Shown: positions 8,378 to 17,903, numbered from the stretch's first letter. The stretch: DNA of 64,000 bases from Clostridium_AT stratigraminis (GCF_045310675.1 NZ_JBJHZZ010000010.1:1-64000); one strand, 5' to 3'. Numbers and translations are program-made. Notes: generated by a model from the sequence alone, not told the origin.

Positions 8378-10069
8378 ATGGACTACAAGAAATTAGTGGC
8401 AGAGAAAATAAAAGAGCAGGTTGATTTAGAACTAAGTACAATAGAAAAATTAATAGAGCTTCCCCCAAGACCTGATATGGGTGATTATGCTTTTCCATGT
8501 TTTCAACTTTCAAAAACAATGAGAAAAGCTCCTCATATGATTGCAGAGGAACTTAAGAATAAAATAGGTAAAGAGGGCTTTGAAAAGATAGACTGTCAAG
8601 GACCTTATTTAAATTTCTTTATGGATAAAGCTGCCTTTGTAAAGCAGATAATTGGAGAGGTACTTAAAGAAGATGAAGATTACGGTTCTTCAAAAATTGG
8701 GGAAGGGAAAAATGTAATTGTAGAATATTCATCACCTAATATAGCTAAGAATTTTCATATTGGACATCTTAGTACTACCGTTATAGGGAATTCCTTATAT
8801 AGAATTCTAAATTTTGAAGGCTACAATTCAATTGGAATAAATCATCTAGGAGATTGGGGAACTCAATATGGAAGACTAATTACAGCTTATCATAGATGGG
8901 TTGATGAAGAAGCACTTCATGCTAATGCTATTCGTGAACTTGAAAGACTTTATGTTAAGTTCTATGAAGAAGCTGAAAAGGATCCGTCTTTAGAAGATAT
9001 GGCAAGAAAGCATTTTAAAAATCTTGAAGATGGCTGTGAGGAAGAAGTTCATTTATGGAATGTATTTAAAGAACTAAGTTTAAAAGAATTTAATAGAGTT
9101 TATGAAATGTTAAATGTTCATTTTGACTCTTATGCTGGTGAAAGCTTTTACAGCGACAAAATGGATGCAGTTGTAGATGAGCTTCAGGAAAAGGGGCTAT
9201 TAGTAGAAAGCAATGGTGCTAAGGTAGTTATGCTAGATAAATATAACATGCCGCCATGTATTATTAAAAAGTCTGACGGGGCAACTATTTATGCTACAAG
9301 AGATTTAGCCGCAGCCATGTATAGGAAGAAAACCTATGACTTTTATAAAAATATCTATGTAGTAGGAAGCTCACAGTCACTACATTTTAAGCAGGTATTT
9401 ACTACCCTTAAACTAATGGGATATGATTGGGCTGATGATTGTAAACATGTTGGTTTTGGACTAGTTAAATTCTCAGAAGGTAAATTTTCCACTAGAAGCG
9501 GAAATGCAATATATTTAGAAGAATTGCTTAATGAATCAGTAGTAAAGGCCCTTGAAGTTATAAATGAGAAAAATCCAAATTTAGAAAACAAAGAAGAAGT
9601 TGCAAAGAAAATTGGTATAGGTTCAATTATATTTACTTATTTAAAGAACAACAAGGAGAAGGACATTATATTTGATTGGAAGGAAATGCTTAACTTTGAA
9701 GGCGAAACGGGTCCTTATGTACAATACACTTATGCTAGAGGCAGGAGTATTTTGAGAAAAGCTGTAGATATAACTGCTGAGGCAGATTACAGCAAAATGA
9801 CTTCTACTGAAGAATTTGAATTAGTAAAAGAAATTTCAAGATTACAGGATGCTATACTATTGGCAATTGATAAACTTGAGCCTTCAATTATAACAAGACA
9901 TGTTATTGAAATTGCTAAAGCCTTTAATAAATTTTATAATTCTCACAGTATCTTAAATGCAGCAGATGCTGGACTCAAAAAAGCAAGATTAAATTTAGTT
10001 GAAGCTACCTGTCAAGTAATTAAAAATGGTTTATGGTTAATTGGACTTGATGTAGTTGAAAAGATGTAA
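8378..10069 (+). CDS. argS: Arginyl-tRNA synthetase
   Basis: 563 residues from the ATG at 8378 after GGAGAGG; the in-frame sequence upstream is T-box leader and not protein. It is a class I synthetase that charges tRNA-Arg. Visible are the N-terminal Add-1-type domain, the HIGH motif in SPNIAKNFHIGHLSTT, and a KFSTRSGN stretch in the place of KMSKS, followed by an all-alpha anticodon-binding domain ending WLIGLDVVEKM. Length is typical. It is the only gene behind the T-box and is closed by its own terminator. Confidence 0.97.
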   Translation: MDYKKLVAEKIKEQVDLELSTIEKLIELPPRPDMGDYAFPCFQLSKTMRKAPHMIAEELKNKIGKEGFEKIDCQGPYLNFFMDKAAFVKQIIGEVLKEDEDYGSSKIGEGKNVIVEYSSPNIAKNFHIGHLSTTVIGNSLYRILNFEGYNSIGINHLGDWGTQYGRLITAYHRWVDEEALHANAIRELERLYVKFYEEAEKDPSLEDMARKHFKNLEDGCEEEVHLWNVFKELSLKEFNRVYEMLNVHFDSYAGESFYSDKMDAVVDELQEKGLLVESNGAKVVMLDKYNMPPCIIKKSDGATIYATRDLAAAMYRKKTYDFYKNIYVVGSSQSLHFKQVFTTLKLMGYDWADDCKHVGFGLVKFSEGKFSTRSGNAIYLEELLNESVVKALEVINEKNPNLENKEEVAKKIGIGSIIFTYLKNNKEKDIIFDWKEMLNFEGETGPYVQYTYARGRSILRKAVDITAEADYSKMTSTEEFELVKEISRLQDAILLAIDKLEPSIITRHVIEIAKAFNKFYNSHSILNAADAGLKKARLNLVEATCQVIKNGLWLIGLDVVEKM

Positions 10070-10075
10070 TATAAG

Positions 10076-10112
10076 CTCCATAGAGTAAAACTAATAACTC
10101 TATGGAGTTTCC
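10076..10112 (+). terminator. Terminator of argS
   Basis: CTCCATAGAGT / ACTCTATGGAG stem of 11 base pairs followed by TTT, directly after the argS stop codon. Confidence 0.75.
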
Positions 10113-10178
10113 TATTTAAAAATGTGCTATTTTAGTATATAATCTTTTTGTAGCTTAAGAAAGTAATTGGAGGAAGTA

Positions 10179-10976
10179 ATGTATATTAGAGAGTACACCG
10201 ATAACATAAAGATTGAAGCAGATATTATTGAAAAATATAATATGCATAATATTGCATATTTTGATATTGAAACAACGGGATTTGAAAAGGATAAGGACTA
10301 TATCATACTTATATCCTTAGGATATTACAATGATGAAGGAAAGTTTAATATTAAACAGTATTTCGCTGAAGAACTTATTGATGAAGCAGAAATTTTATAT
10401 GCCTTCGCTAAGGATATAGTTAAGTTTAATAGATGGTGTTCCTATAATGGGGTAGCTTTTGATGAGCCATTCATAGCTAGGAGAATGGGAAAAAATAATA
10501 TTCACTGCAGCCTTCCAAATGAACATATAGACTTATATAGAATAATTAGACCTTATTACAAACAATTAGGTATGGAAAGGTGCAACCTTAAAACTGTAGA
10601 AAAATATTTAGGGGTTAATAGGGAAGATCAAATAGATGGCGGAATGAGTGTGGAACTATATTATCAATATTTAGAAACTAAAGAAGACGAGTTAAAAGAT
10701 ATTATAATGCTGCACAATTATGAAGATGTATTAAATTTACCTTTGATCTTTAAAATTATTTATAAGGTTGAAAATAATACCTCTATAATTAGAGAAGACA
10801 GCATAACTGAGAAACAGCTTAAGTTTTTAAAAAGCCTAATTAAAAAGAATAATATTGAAGTATCTTTTGAAGTAGAAAGAGTATCAAAAAAAGCAGCATC
10901 TAAAATCATAGACGCCATTTTAAAAGGCAATATAAATAGCAGAGAAATAAGTAATATGGTAAGCAGCAGCTATTAA
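10179..10976 (+). CDS. RNase H-like (DEDD) exonuclease-type protein, YprB-like
   Basis: 265 residues from the ATG at 10179, with TGGAGG 6 bases upstream. It has a 3'-5' exonuclease-type RNase H fold: FDIETTG (first Asp/Glu pair), SYNGVAFDEPF (second Asp) and YEDVLNL (last Asp), the layout of predicted YprB-type nucleases. Residues after about 200 form a short Lys-rich tail. DNA or RNA 3'-5' exonuclease activity is inferred from the intact acidic residues; substrate is unknown. A shorter, more divergent relative lies at 20287-20964. Confidence 0.8.
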   Translation: MYIREYTDNIKIEADIIEKYNMHNIAYFDIETTGFEKDKDYIILISLGYYNDEGKFNIKQYFAEELIDEAEILYAFAKDIVKFNRWCSYNGVAFDEPFIARRMGKNNIHCSLPNEHIDLYRIIRPYYKQLGMERCNLKTVEKYLGVNREDQIDGGMSVELYYQYLETKEDELKDIIMLHNYEDVLNLPLIFKIIYKVENNTSIIREDSITEKQLKFLKSLIKKNNIEVSFEVERVSKKAASKIIDAILKGNINSREISNMVSSSY

Positions 10977-10979
10977 AAG

Positions 10980-11010
10980 AAAAAAGTAGATAAATTTATC
11001 TACTTTTTTT
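10980..11010. terminator. Bidirectional terminator between the exonuclease-like and feo units
   Basis: AAAAAAGTAGATAAA / TTTATCTACTTTTTTT is a perfect inverted repeat with A and T runs on both sides. It covers the 3' end and stop codon of the minus-strand Cys-rich peptide and follows the plus-strand gene by three bases. Confidence 0.85.
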
Positions 11011-11152
11011 CTTTATGCATCATATATTTTGGACAGCTCTTAGAACAGCTACCGCAGTTACATTCTCCTGAGGTGCTCTTTTTTAAGTTCTTATAGAATA
11101 TGAAAACAGCTATAGCTATTACTAGCACTGTAAAAATTATTTCAACTGTCAT
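11000..11152 (-). CDS. FeoB-associated Cys-rich membrane protein
   Basis: 50 residues, a single N-terminal membrane helix (about 4-20) followed by a short Cys-rich tail with the pattern CNCGSCSKSC, then Lys-rich residues. This is the layout of the FeoB-associated Cys-rich family found after feoB in many Firmicutes. ATG at 11152 is preceded by GGGAG. It lies 54 bases downstream of feoB on the same strand. It is thought to accompany Fe2+ uptake; the Cys cluster may bind iron. Function is inferred from family and position. Confidence 0.85.
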   Translation of the reverse strand: MTVEIIFTVLVIAIAVFIFYKNLKKSTSGECNCGSCSKSCPKYMMHKEKK

Positions 11153-11206
11153 AAGATCACTCTCCCATAAATATTATTTCTTTAGTAATTTATTTAATAA
11201 ATAGAT

Positions 11207-12979
11207 TTATATTAATTTAATAATAATATTTCCAAGATTATAAACAAGAAAAGATACTATCCAAGCTAATACCAGCTGGTAAGTTACAGAAAATGCTGCC
11301 ATTTTACCGCCATATTCTTTTTTCATAGTTGCTATTAAAGATATACATGGTGTATAAAGTAGAACAAAAACTAAAAAGCTATAAGCTGAAAGTGGTGTAA
11401 ACACAGTTGGTAATACTGAAGATAAATTACTGCCATATATTACACCCATGGTTCCAACAACAACTTCTTTAGCCATAATACCTGCAATTAATGCCACGGA
11501 ATTTTGCCAGGAGGCAAAGCCTAAAGGTATGAATATAGGACTTACTGCCCTGCCGATATAAGACAAAAAGCTATTATTAATATCTGTGAAACCAGTAAAG
11601 TTAAAATTAGATAGAAGCCATACAATTATAGAGATTGAAAAAATAATTGTTCCGGCTTTCTTTAAAAAGCCTTTACCTTTTTCCCATGTATGCATTATTA
11701 AGCCTTTTGCTTCTGGAAGCTTGTATTCAGGGAGCTCTATTATAAATGGCTCGTCGTCCTTTTTAAATATGGTATTTTTAAATAATATTCCTATTATAAA
11801 GGCTATTATTACCCCTAATGCATAAAGGGATGCAACCACAAGGGATTCACGACCCTTAAAGAAGGCTGCAGCAAAAACCAAGTAAACAGGTAATCTTGCG
11901 TTACAAGACATAAGTGGTACAAGTAGTGCTGCAAGTTTTCTATCCTTTTCGCTTTCGAGTGTTCTAGCAGACATTACACCTGGCACTGAACAACCAAAAC
12001 CTATAATTAGTGGTATAAATGCCTTACCTGAAAGCCCCATCTTTCTTATTATTCTATCCATAATAAAAGCTACTCTTGCCATGTAACCACTGTCTTCTAA
12101 AAAGGAAATACAAAAGAATAGTAACATAATAACAGGAAGAAATACTATTACTGAACCTACACCACCGATTATTCCGTCAATAATTAATGACTTAAACCAG
12201 CTGCTGCTGCCTTTTAAGAGAGCATCCACAGTTGGGACAAAATAACCATTTAATAAGGTTTGCAAAAAATCCGCTAAAGGCTTTCCGGCCCAGGTAAATG
12301 TAACTTGAAATATAAAAAATAAAATAATTGCTAAAATAGGATAAGCTAAATATTTGTTTATTAATACTTTATCGATTTTTTCAGTAGTAGTAAGCCCCAC
12401 CATGTTTCTATTACTAATGCAGTCCCTCAATACATTTTCTATATATGAATAGGTTTCCTTTTCGTTTTGAAATTGATAATTATTATCAATAGGAAGACTT
12501 AAAAAATCAGAACTTTTTAGAAGTTCCTTCAACTTATTTATGCCTTTTCCTTTAGAAGCTATAATTGGTATAATTGTAACACCGAGTCCTTCTGCTAGTT
12601 TGTCAAAATCAATATCAATTCCTTTAGCTTCAGCAGCGTCAAGCATATTTAAAACTAAAACAATAGGTATGTTAAATTCTTTAAGCTGCATTGTAAGGTA
12701 CAAGTTTCTATTTAAGCTAGAGGCATCAACTATGTTTATGATTAAATTTACATTTCCAGTTTGTAAAAATTCCTTAGAAACCTTTTCTTCATTTGAGTAG
12801 GTGTCCATTGCATATATTCCAGGTAAGTCCACAATCTTAATGTCCTTCTCTAAATAACCCTCTTTTTTTTCTACTGTGACACCAGCCCAATTTCCTACAT
12901 GTTGATTTGAACCAGTTAGATAATTAAATAGAGTGGTTTTACCTACATTTGGGTTTCCAAGTAATGCTGCAATTTTCAT
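11207..12979 (-). CDS. feoB: Ferrous iron transport protein B
   Basis: 590 residues. The N-terminal GTPase domain has G1 GNPNVGKTT (8-16), G3 DLPG (51-54) and G4 NMLD (about 111), with the FeoB-typical NWAGVTVEKKEG switch. The membrane part has two Gate domains and conserved Cys-containing segments (GFGCSVPG, LMSCNARLP). It imports Fe2+ across the cell membrane. It is shorter than E. coli FeoB but within the range of short clostridial forms. feoA lies 13 bases upstream. A perfect Fur-type palindrome occurs inside its coding sequence at 12474-12488. Confidence 0.97.
   Translation of the reverse strand: MKIAALLGNPNVGKTTLFNYLTGSNQHVGNWAGVTVEKKEGYLEKDIKIVDLPGIYAMDTYSNEEKVSKEFLQTGNVNLIINIVDASSLNRNLYLTMQLKEFNIPIVLVLNMLDAAEAKGIDIDFDKLAEGLGVTIIPIIASKGKGINKLKELLKSSDFLSLPIDNNYQFQNEKETYSYIENVLRDCISNRNMVGLTTTEKIDKVLINKYLAYPILAIILFFIFQVTFTWAGKPLADFLQTLLNGYFVPTVDALLKGSSSWFKSLIIDGIIGGVGSVIVFLPVIMLLFFCISFLEDSGYMARVAFIMDRIIRKMGLSGKAFIPLIIGFGCSVPGVMSARTLESEKDRKLAALLVPLMSCNARLPVYLVFAAAFFKGRESLVVASLYALGVIIAFIIGILFKNTIFKKDDEPFIIELPEYKLPEAKGLIMHTWEKGKGFLKKAGTIIFSISIIVWLLSNFNFTGFTDINNSFLSYIGRAVSPIFIPLGFASWQNSVALIAGIMAKEVVVGTMGVIYGSNLSSVLPTVFTPLSAYSFLVFVLLYTPCISLIATMKKEYGGKMAAFSVTYQLVLAWIVSFLVYNLGNIIIKLI
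12474..12488. promoter_or_regulatory. Perfect Fur-type 7-1-7 palindrome inside feoB
   Basis: TGATAATTATTATCA matches the 7-1-7 Fur consensus TGATAATNATTATCA at every defined position, and one more T/A pair extends it on each side. It lies in codons near residue 165 of feoB. It may be an internal operator or chance in AT-rich Asn/Asp codons. Confidence 0.4.
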
Positions 12980-12992
12980 AGGTCAGCCTCCT

Positions 12993-13220
12993 TTATTTTA
13001 TGCTTGTTATTACAATGTTTCTTGCATCCTTCTTTCTAATAGCTAAGTCAAACCCTCTGAAATTTATTAATATGGGATCCCCAAGGGGAGCTGCAGCCTT
13101 TACTAATACTTCCGTCCCTTCAATTGCTCCTAAAGCAAGTAATCTTTTTGCTAGTTTCTCGTCACCAATAATATTGCTTACATAAGCTTTCTCACCAGGT
13201 CTTAGATCGTAAATGCTCAT
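12993..13220 (-). CDS. feoA: Ferrous iron transport protein A
   Basis: 75 residues from the ATG at 13220, with GAGGTGG 5 bases before it. It is a small SH3-like protein with the family pattern LRPGEKAYVSNI, LLALGAIEGTEV, APLGDPILINFRGFDLAIRK. It is thought to modulate FeoB. It is the first gene of a feoA-feoB-Cys-rich peptide operon with a sigma-A promoter and Fur-type box directly upstream. Confidence 0.95.
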   Translation of the reverse strand: MSIYDLRPGEKAYVSNIIGDEKLAKRLLALGAIEGTEVLVKAAAPLGDPILINFRGFDLAIRKKDARNIVITSIK

Positions 13221-13236
13221 TATTACCACCTCGTAC

Positions 13237-13251
13237 TGAAAATCATTCTCA
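13237..13251 (-). promoter_or_regulatory. Fur-type operator of the feo operon
   Basis: TGAAAATCATTCTCA agrees with 12 of the 14 defined positions of TGATAATNATTATCA. It begins 5 bases after the -10 hexamer of the feo promoter, so it would cover the transcription start, as expected for iron-dependent repression. Confidence 0.75.
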
Positions 13252-13256
13252 AATAA

Positions 13257-13285
13257 ATAATAACATGCTGTAGTCCTACTGTCAA
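13257..13285 (-). promoter_or_regulatory. Sigma-A promoter of feoAB
   Basis: On the minus strand: TTGACA, 17 bases, TATTAT, immediately upstream of the Fur-type box. Confidence 0.8.
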
Positions 13286-13543
13286 TAGTTTTGTTTGATT
13301 AGTCAATTAAAAATAATTGTTTTGCAGAAGCTGGATTTTTATTACTATAAATAACTATTATAATTGTTTAAAAATTTACAAGATTAAAACTAAACTGTGA
13401 ATTTAATTTAATTTAATATGTCATAAGTAAAATTAATAAGTAATTATTATCAATTGGCATAGAAAAACAAAGAAAATAATACAGAATATTCAACTGTTAT
13501 AATTTAATTTATAAAAATGGCTTAAAAACAAATTAATTGACTA
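13286..13543. other. AT-rich spacer between feoA and pflB
   Basis: No open reading frame with a ribosome binding site and no clear structured RNA was seen. The only motif of note is a partial Fur-type half palindrome at 13438-13452 with an intact ATTATCA arm; it is too weak to call. Confidence 0.5.
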
Positions 13544-13572
13544 TTGATACAGACAAAAATATACTATATAAT
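13544..13572 (+). promoter_or_regulatory. Sigma-A promoter of pflBA
   Basis: TTGATA, 17 bases, TATAAT, about 37 bases before the pflB start codon. Confidence 0.8.
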
Positions 13573-13608
13573 AGTGAGTGTAAAAAGAGAAAGCAAGGAG
13601 TGAAGTTT

Positions 13609-15831
13609 ATGTTTAAACAATGGGAAGGCTTTAAAGAAGGAACATGGATGAATGAAATAGATGTCAGAAATTTCATTCAACAAAATTATACAGCATATAA
13701 TGGGGATAAAAATTTCTTAGCAGGAATTACAGATAAAACAAAAAAGATTTGGGATGAGTGCAGCAAACTTATCTTAGAAGAAACAAAAAAAGGAATCTTA
13801 GATGTTGATACTGAAAATGTATCAGGTATAGATACCTTTGCACCAGGATACATTGATAAAGAAAATGAAGTTATAGTTGGACTACAAACAGATGCTCCAC
13901 TAAAGAGAATTACAAATCCATGGGGCGGAATTAGAATGGCAGAGCAATCCCTTGAATCCTATGGATACAAGATTAGTGATGAAATGCATGAAACATTTAC
14001 AAAATATAGAAAGACTCATAATCAAGGAGTATTTGATGCTTATACAGAAGAAATAAGAGCTGCCAGATCAGCTGCTGTCCTTACTGGTCTTCCAGATGCT
14101 TATGGTAGAGGAAGAATAATAGGCGACTATAGAAGAATAGCTCTATACGGTATGGATTTCTTAATTGAAGAAAAGAAAAAAGATCTTAAGAATCTTAAAG
14201 GCGATATGCTCGACGAATTAGTAAGATTAAGAGAAGAAGTTAATGAGCAAATAAGAGCTTTAGGAAAAATAAAGAACATGGCAGCTTCTTATGGTATTGA
14301 TATATCACAGCCAGCTACTAATGCAAAGGAAGCGGTACAAGCAGTATACTTTGGATATCTTGCAGCAATAAAAGAAAATAACGGTGCTGCAATGTCACTT
14401 GGGAGAACAAGTACATTCTTAGATATATACATTGAAAGAGACTTACAAGCAGGTTTTATAACTGAAGCAGAAGCACAAGAAATTATTGATCAATTTATAA
14501 TCAAATTAAGACTTGCTAGACATTTAAGAACACCAGAATATAACGATTTATTTGCTGGAGATCCTACTTGGGTTACTGAATCAATCGGTGGCGTTGGTGA
14601 AGATGGACGACCATTAGTAACTAAGAACTCATACAGATATTTACACACACTAATCAACCTAGGAACAGCTCCAGAACCAAACATGACAGTACTTTGGTCA
14701 CAAAACTTACCAGAGAACTTTAAGAAATTCTGTGCTGAAATGTCTATATTAACTGACTCTATTCAATATGAAAATGACGACGTTATGAGACCTATATATG
14801 GAGATGACTATGCAATTGCTTGCTGTGTATCTGCAATGAAGGTTGGAAAGCAGATGCAATTCTTCGGAGCAAGATGCAACCTAGCTAAATCATTACTTCT
14901 AGCTATTAACGGTGGAGTAGATGAAAAGAAAGGCATTGTTGTTGTTCCAGGAATTGAACCAATAACAGATGAAGTATTAGATTATGATAAGGTATTAGCT
15001 AACTACTTCAAAGTATTAGAATATGTAAGCAAAGTTTACGTTGATGCAATGAATATAATTCACTTCATGCATGATAAATATGCTTATGAAGCATCACAAA
15101 TGGCATTACATGATACAAAGGTTGGTAGGCTAATGGCATTTGGTATAGCAGGATTCTCAGTTGCTGCAGATTCCTTAAGCGCTATAAAATACGCTAAAGT
15201 TAAGCCTATAAGAGAAAATGGAATAACTGTTGACTTTGAAGTTGAAGGAGAATTCCCTAAGTACGGAAATGACGATGACAGAGTTGATAGCATTGCTGTA
15301 GCCTTAGCTGAAAGATTCTCAAATGAACTTAAGAAACACCCGCTTTATAGAGATGCTCAGCATACATTATCAGTTTTAACTATAACTTCAAACGTTGTTT
15401 ACGGTAAGAAGACAGGTTCCACACCTGATGGAAGAAAAGCGGGAGAAGCATTTGCACCAGGAGCTAACCCAATGCATGGCAGAGATTTAGAAGGAGCTCT
15501 TGCATCACTTAATTCAGTAGCTAAGGTTCCATATTCATGCTGCCAGGACGGGGTATCCAATACATTCTCCATACTTCCAGACGCATTAGGTAAGGATTCA
15601 GAATCTAGAGTCAACAACCTAGTAGCTGTTATGGATGGATACTTTGGACAAAATGCTCACCACTTAAACGTAAATGTATTAAATAGAGAAACCTTAATGG
15701 ATGCAATGGAACACCCAGAAAAGTATCCTACCTTAACAATAAGAGTTTCTGGATACGCAGTTAATTTTAATAGATTAACAAAAGCTCAGCAAAAGGAAGT
15801 CATAAGCAGAACATTCCATGAAAAAATGTAA
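13609..15831 (+). CDS. pflB: Formate acetyltransferase (pyruvate formate-lyase)
   Basis: 740 residues from the ATG at 13609 after AAGGAG; in-frame sequence further upstream overlaps the promoter and is rejected. It converts pyruvate and CoA to acetyl-CoA and formate. It has the active-site pair Cys405-Cys406 in ACCVSAM and the glycyl-radical loop RVSGYAVNF with Gly715, 25 residues from the C-terminus. Length is normal. The activase pflA follows after 36 bases. The radical enzyme is oxygen-sensitive, which fits an anaerobe and supplies acetyl-CoA, and formate for one-carbon units. Confidence 0.98.
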   Translation: MFKQWEGFKEGTWMNEIDVRNFIQQNYTAYNGDKNFLAGITDKTKKIWDECSKLILEETKKGILDVDTENVSGIDTFAPGYIDKENEVIVGLQTDAPLKRITNPWGGIRMAEQSLESYGYKISDEMHETFTKYRKTHNQGVFDAYTEEIRAARSAAVLTGLPDAYGRGRIIGDYRRIALYGMDFLIEEKKKDLKNLKGDMLDELVRLREEVNEQIRALGKIKNMAASYGIDISQPATNAKEAVQAVYFGYLAAIKENNGAAMSLGRTSTFLDIYIERDLQAGFITEAEAQEIIDQFIIKLRLARHLRTPEYNDLFAGDPTWVTESIGGVGEDGRPLVTKNSYRYLHTLINLGTAPEPNMTVLWSQNLPENFKKFCAEMSILTDSIQYENDDVMRPIYGDDYAIACCVSAMKVGKQMQFFGARCNLAKSLLLAINGGVDEKKGIVVVPGIEPITDEVLDYDKVLANYFKVLEYVSKVYVDAMNIIHFMHDKYAYEASQMALHDTKVGRLMAFGIAGFSVAADSLSAIKYAKVKPIRENGITVDFEVEGEFPKYGNDDDRVDSIAVALAERFSNELKKHPLYRDAQHTLSVLTITSNVVYGKKTGSTPDGRKAGEAFAPGANPMHGRDLEGALASLNSVAKVPYSCCQDGVSNTFSILPDALGKDSESRVNNLVAVMDGYFGQNAHHLNVNVLNRETLMDAMEHPEKYPTLTIRVSGYAVNFNRLTKAQQKEVISRTFHEKM

Positions 15832-15867
15832 GTAAAAACTTTTTAAAAATTTAAAGGAGGGGATTTC

Positions 15868-16590
15868 ATGATTAAAGGTAGAGTACACTCAATAGAAAGT
15901 ATGGGTTTGGTGGACGGTCCTGGAGTTAGAACTGTAGTTTTTCTACAAGGTTGTAAGCTTAGATGTGCTTATTGTCACAACCCTGATACCTGGGCAAGAG
16001 ATGGCGGAACTGAAATGACACCAGAAGAATTAATGAAAAAGATACTTCGTTATAAGCCTTACTTTGAAAGATCTGGTGGTGGAGTTACCTTTTCAGGAGG
16101 GGATCCTCTCCTTCAACCTGAATTTTTACTAGAAATGCTTAAGCTTTGCAAGGAAAATAATATTCATACAACCATAGATACAGCTGGTTATGGCTTTGGA
16201 GAATATGAAGAAATATTAAAATATACAGATTTAGTTTTGCTAGATATAAAGCATGTAGATGATATTGGATATAAAAATTTAACTGGTAAAAGCAAACATG
16301 GGTTTAATCAATTTCTTGCTGCATTAGAAAAAACAGATGTTAAGATATGGATTAGACATGTAGTAGTTCCAGGTATTACAGATTCAGAAGAACATATGGA
16401 AAAAATGCAGGGAATTATAAAAGAAATTAAAAACGTTGAAAAAGTTGAATTACTACCATACCATACCTTAGGAGTAGCCAAGTATGATAAATTAGGAATC
16501 TCTTATAGGCTTTCAGGTATAGAATCAATGGATAAAGAGGATACAAAACAATTTGAGGCAAAAATTAATAGAATTATAAAATCTGCATAA
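15868..16590 (+). CDS. pflA: Pyruvate formate-lyase-activating enzyme
   Basis: 240 residues, a radical-SAM protein that abstracts H from the glycine of PflB. The CxxxCxxC cluster is in CKLRCAYCHNPDTW (Cys29, Cys33, Cys36). The glycine motif FSGGDPLLQPEF and the typical DTAGYG follow. AAAGGAGGGG precedes the ATG. It is cotranscribed with pflB. No terminator is obvious after it; the SAM-riboswitch promoter starts about 30 bases downstream. Confidence 0.97.
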   Translation: MIKGRVHSIESMGLVDGPGVRTVVFLQGCKLRCAYCHNPDTWARDGGTEMTPEELMKKILRYKPYFERSGGGVTFSGGDPLLQPEFLLEMLKLCKENNIHTTIDTAGYGFGEYEEILKYTDLVLLDIKHVDDIGYKNLTGKSKHGFNQFLAALEKTDVKIWIRHVVVPGITDSEEHMEKMQGIIKEIKNVEKVELLPYHTLGVAKYDKLGISYRLSGIESMDKEDTKQFEAKINRIIKSA

Positions 16591-16617
16591 ATTAATTTGA
16601 AAAGTTGCAAATTACTA

Positions 16618-16646
16618 TTGACTTTCAATTTTGAAGGTACTATAAT
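16618..16646 (+). promoter_or_regulatory. Sigma-A promoter of the S-box metNIQ transcript
   Basis: TTGACT, 17 bases, TATAAT, about 55 bases before the SAM riboswitch aptamer. Confidence 0.8.
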
Positions 16647-16702
16647 ATAAACAATAAATGAATGTTTTGACGTTGTAAAGTGTTAAAGTGCTAAAACTTA
16701 AT

Positions 16703-16866
16703 ATGGACTTATCTAGAGAGGTGGAGGGACTGGCCCTATGAAGCCCGGCAACCGGTATTATTTATAATACAATGGTGCCAATTCCTGCAGTATTCTTTTG
16801 AATACTGATAGATGAGCGAAACAGGCAGGTTTATTAAAACCCGAGGTTTCCTCGGGTTTTATTTTT
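16703..16866 (+). ncRNA. SAM-I (S-box) riboswitch controlling metNIQ
   Basis: The hallmarks are CTTATCTAGAGAGGTGGAGG, GGCCCTATGAAGCCCGGCAACC, a variable hairpin, GGTGCCAATTCCTGC, GATGAGCGAAACAGGC, and a terminator AACCCGAGG/CCTCGGGTT followed by a T-rich run. Bound S-adenosylmethionine should favour the terminator and shut off methionine uptake. Confidence 0.97.
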
Positions 16867-16934
16867 TATTTTAATTCAGAATAATAATCATTAACAATTG
16901 AAATTATTTATTAATTTAGGGATAGGAGAGTTGT

Positions 16935-17903
16935 ATGATAGAGATAAGTGAGGTTTCGAAGAGCTTTTCAAAGGTTAAAGTTCTTAATAGGGTTAGTTTA
17001 AAAATTGAAGAAGGTGATATATTCGGTATAGTTGGCCACAGCGGTGCAGGTAAATCTACACTTCTAAGATGCTTAAACGGACTAGAAAAATATGATTCCG
17101 GCAGCATTAATATAATGGGTAAAGAAGTAGGGGAATTATCTGTTAAAAAGCTTAGAATATTTAGAAAAGAATTAGGAATGATTTTTCAAAACTTTAATCT
17201 TTTAAATAGAAGAAATGTTTATGAAAATGTAGCACTTCCACTTAAACTGTGGGGTTACAAAAATGAGGATATAAAAAAAAGAGTAAATGATTTATTAAAA
17301 ATGGTTGGTATTGAAGAAAAAGTATTTAATTATCCAAAGGAATTAAGCGGAGGTCAAAAGCAAAGGGTTGCTATTGCCAGGGCAATAGCGCTGCAGCCTA
17401 AAATACTTTTATGTGATGAAGCTACTTCAGCATTAGATCCAAGAACAACAAAATCCATCCTTGAGCTTTTAAGGGATATAAACAAAAAGCTAAATATAAC
17501 AATAGTTATAGTTACTCATCAAATGGAAGTAATTAAAGAGGTATGTGAAAAGGTTGCGCTTATGGAAGGAGGTGAAATAAAGGGAATAGGCGGAGTGGAG
17601 GAATTGTTTTTAAGGCCAACTAAAAAGCTAAAGGATTTAATGGGAGAAGAAGAAATACTTCCAGCAGAAGGTGTAAACATAAAAATTTTCTTTCCTAAAG
17701 ATTTGAGTCAGCAAAGTATTATAACTTCTATGGCAAGAGAGCTAGATATTGATTTTTCAATTGTTTGGGGCAAATTAGAAAAATTTAGAGAGAACGTGCT
17801 TGGAAGCCTTGTAGTTAATGTACTTGAAGAGGATAAAGAGAAGATTTTAAAATTTCTAGAAAAGAAAGGAATAAGCTGGGAGGTTGTTTACAATGAGCTT
17901 TAG
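16935..17903 (+). CDS. metN: Methionine ABC transporter ATP-binding protein
   Basis: 322 residues. Walker A GHSGAGKST, Q-loop MIFQNFNLL, signature LSGGQKQRVAIARAI, Walker B ILLCDEATSALD and switch His in IVTHQ are all intact. Residues about 245-322 are the NIL ligand-binding domain that lets cytoplasmic methionine inhibit transport in this family. It is first in metNIQ behind the S-box. Its last 11 bases overlap metI. Confidence 0.95.
   Translation: MIEISEVSKSFSKVKVLNRVSLKIEEGDIFGIVGHSGAGKSTLLRCLNGLEKYDSGSINIMGKEVGELSVKKLRIFRKELGMIFQNFNLLNRRNVYENVALPLKLWGYKNEDIKKRVNDLLKMVGIEEKVFNYPKELSGGQKQRVAIARAIALQPKILLCDEATSALDPRTTKSILELLRDINKKLNITIVIVTHQMEVIKEVCEKVALMEGGEIKGIGGVEELFLRPTKKLKDLMGEEEILPAEGVNIKIFFPKDLSQQSIITSMARELDIDFSIVWGKLEKFRENVLGSLVVNVLEEDKEKILKFLEKKGISWEVVYNEL

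Noticed and set aside
16882..16896. Fur-like palindrome between the SAM riboswitch and metN
   Set aside because: It matches about 12 of 14 positions but lies in very AT-rich sequence downstream of the riboswitch terminator, where a Fur site has no clear purpose.
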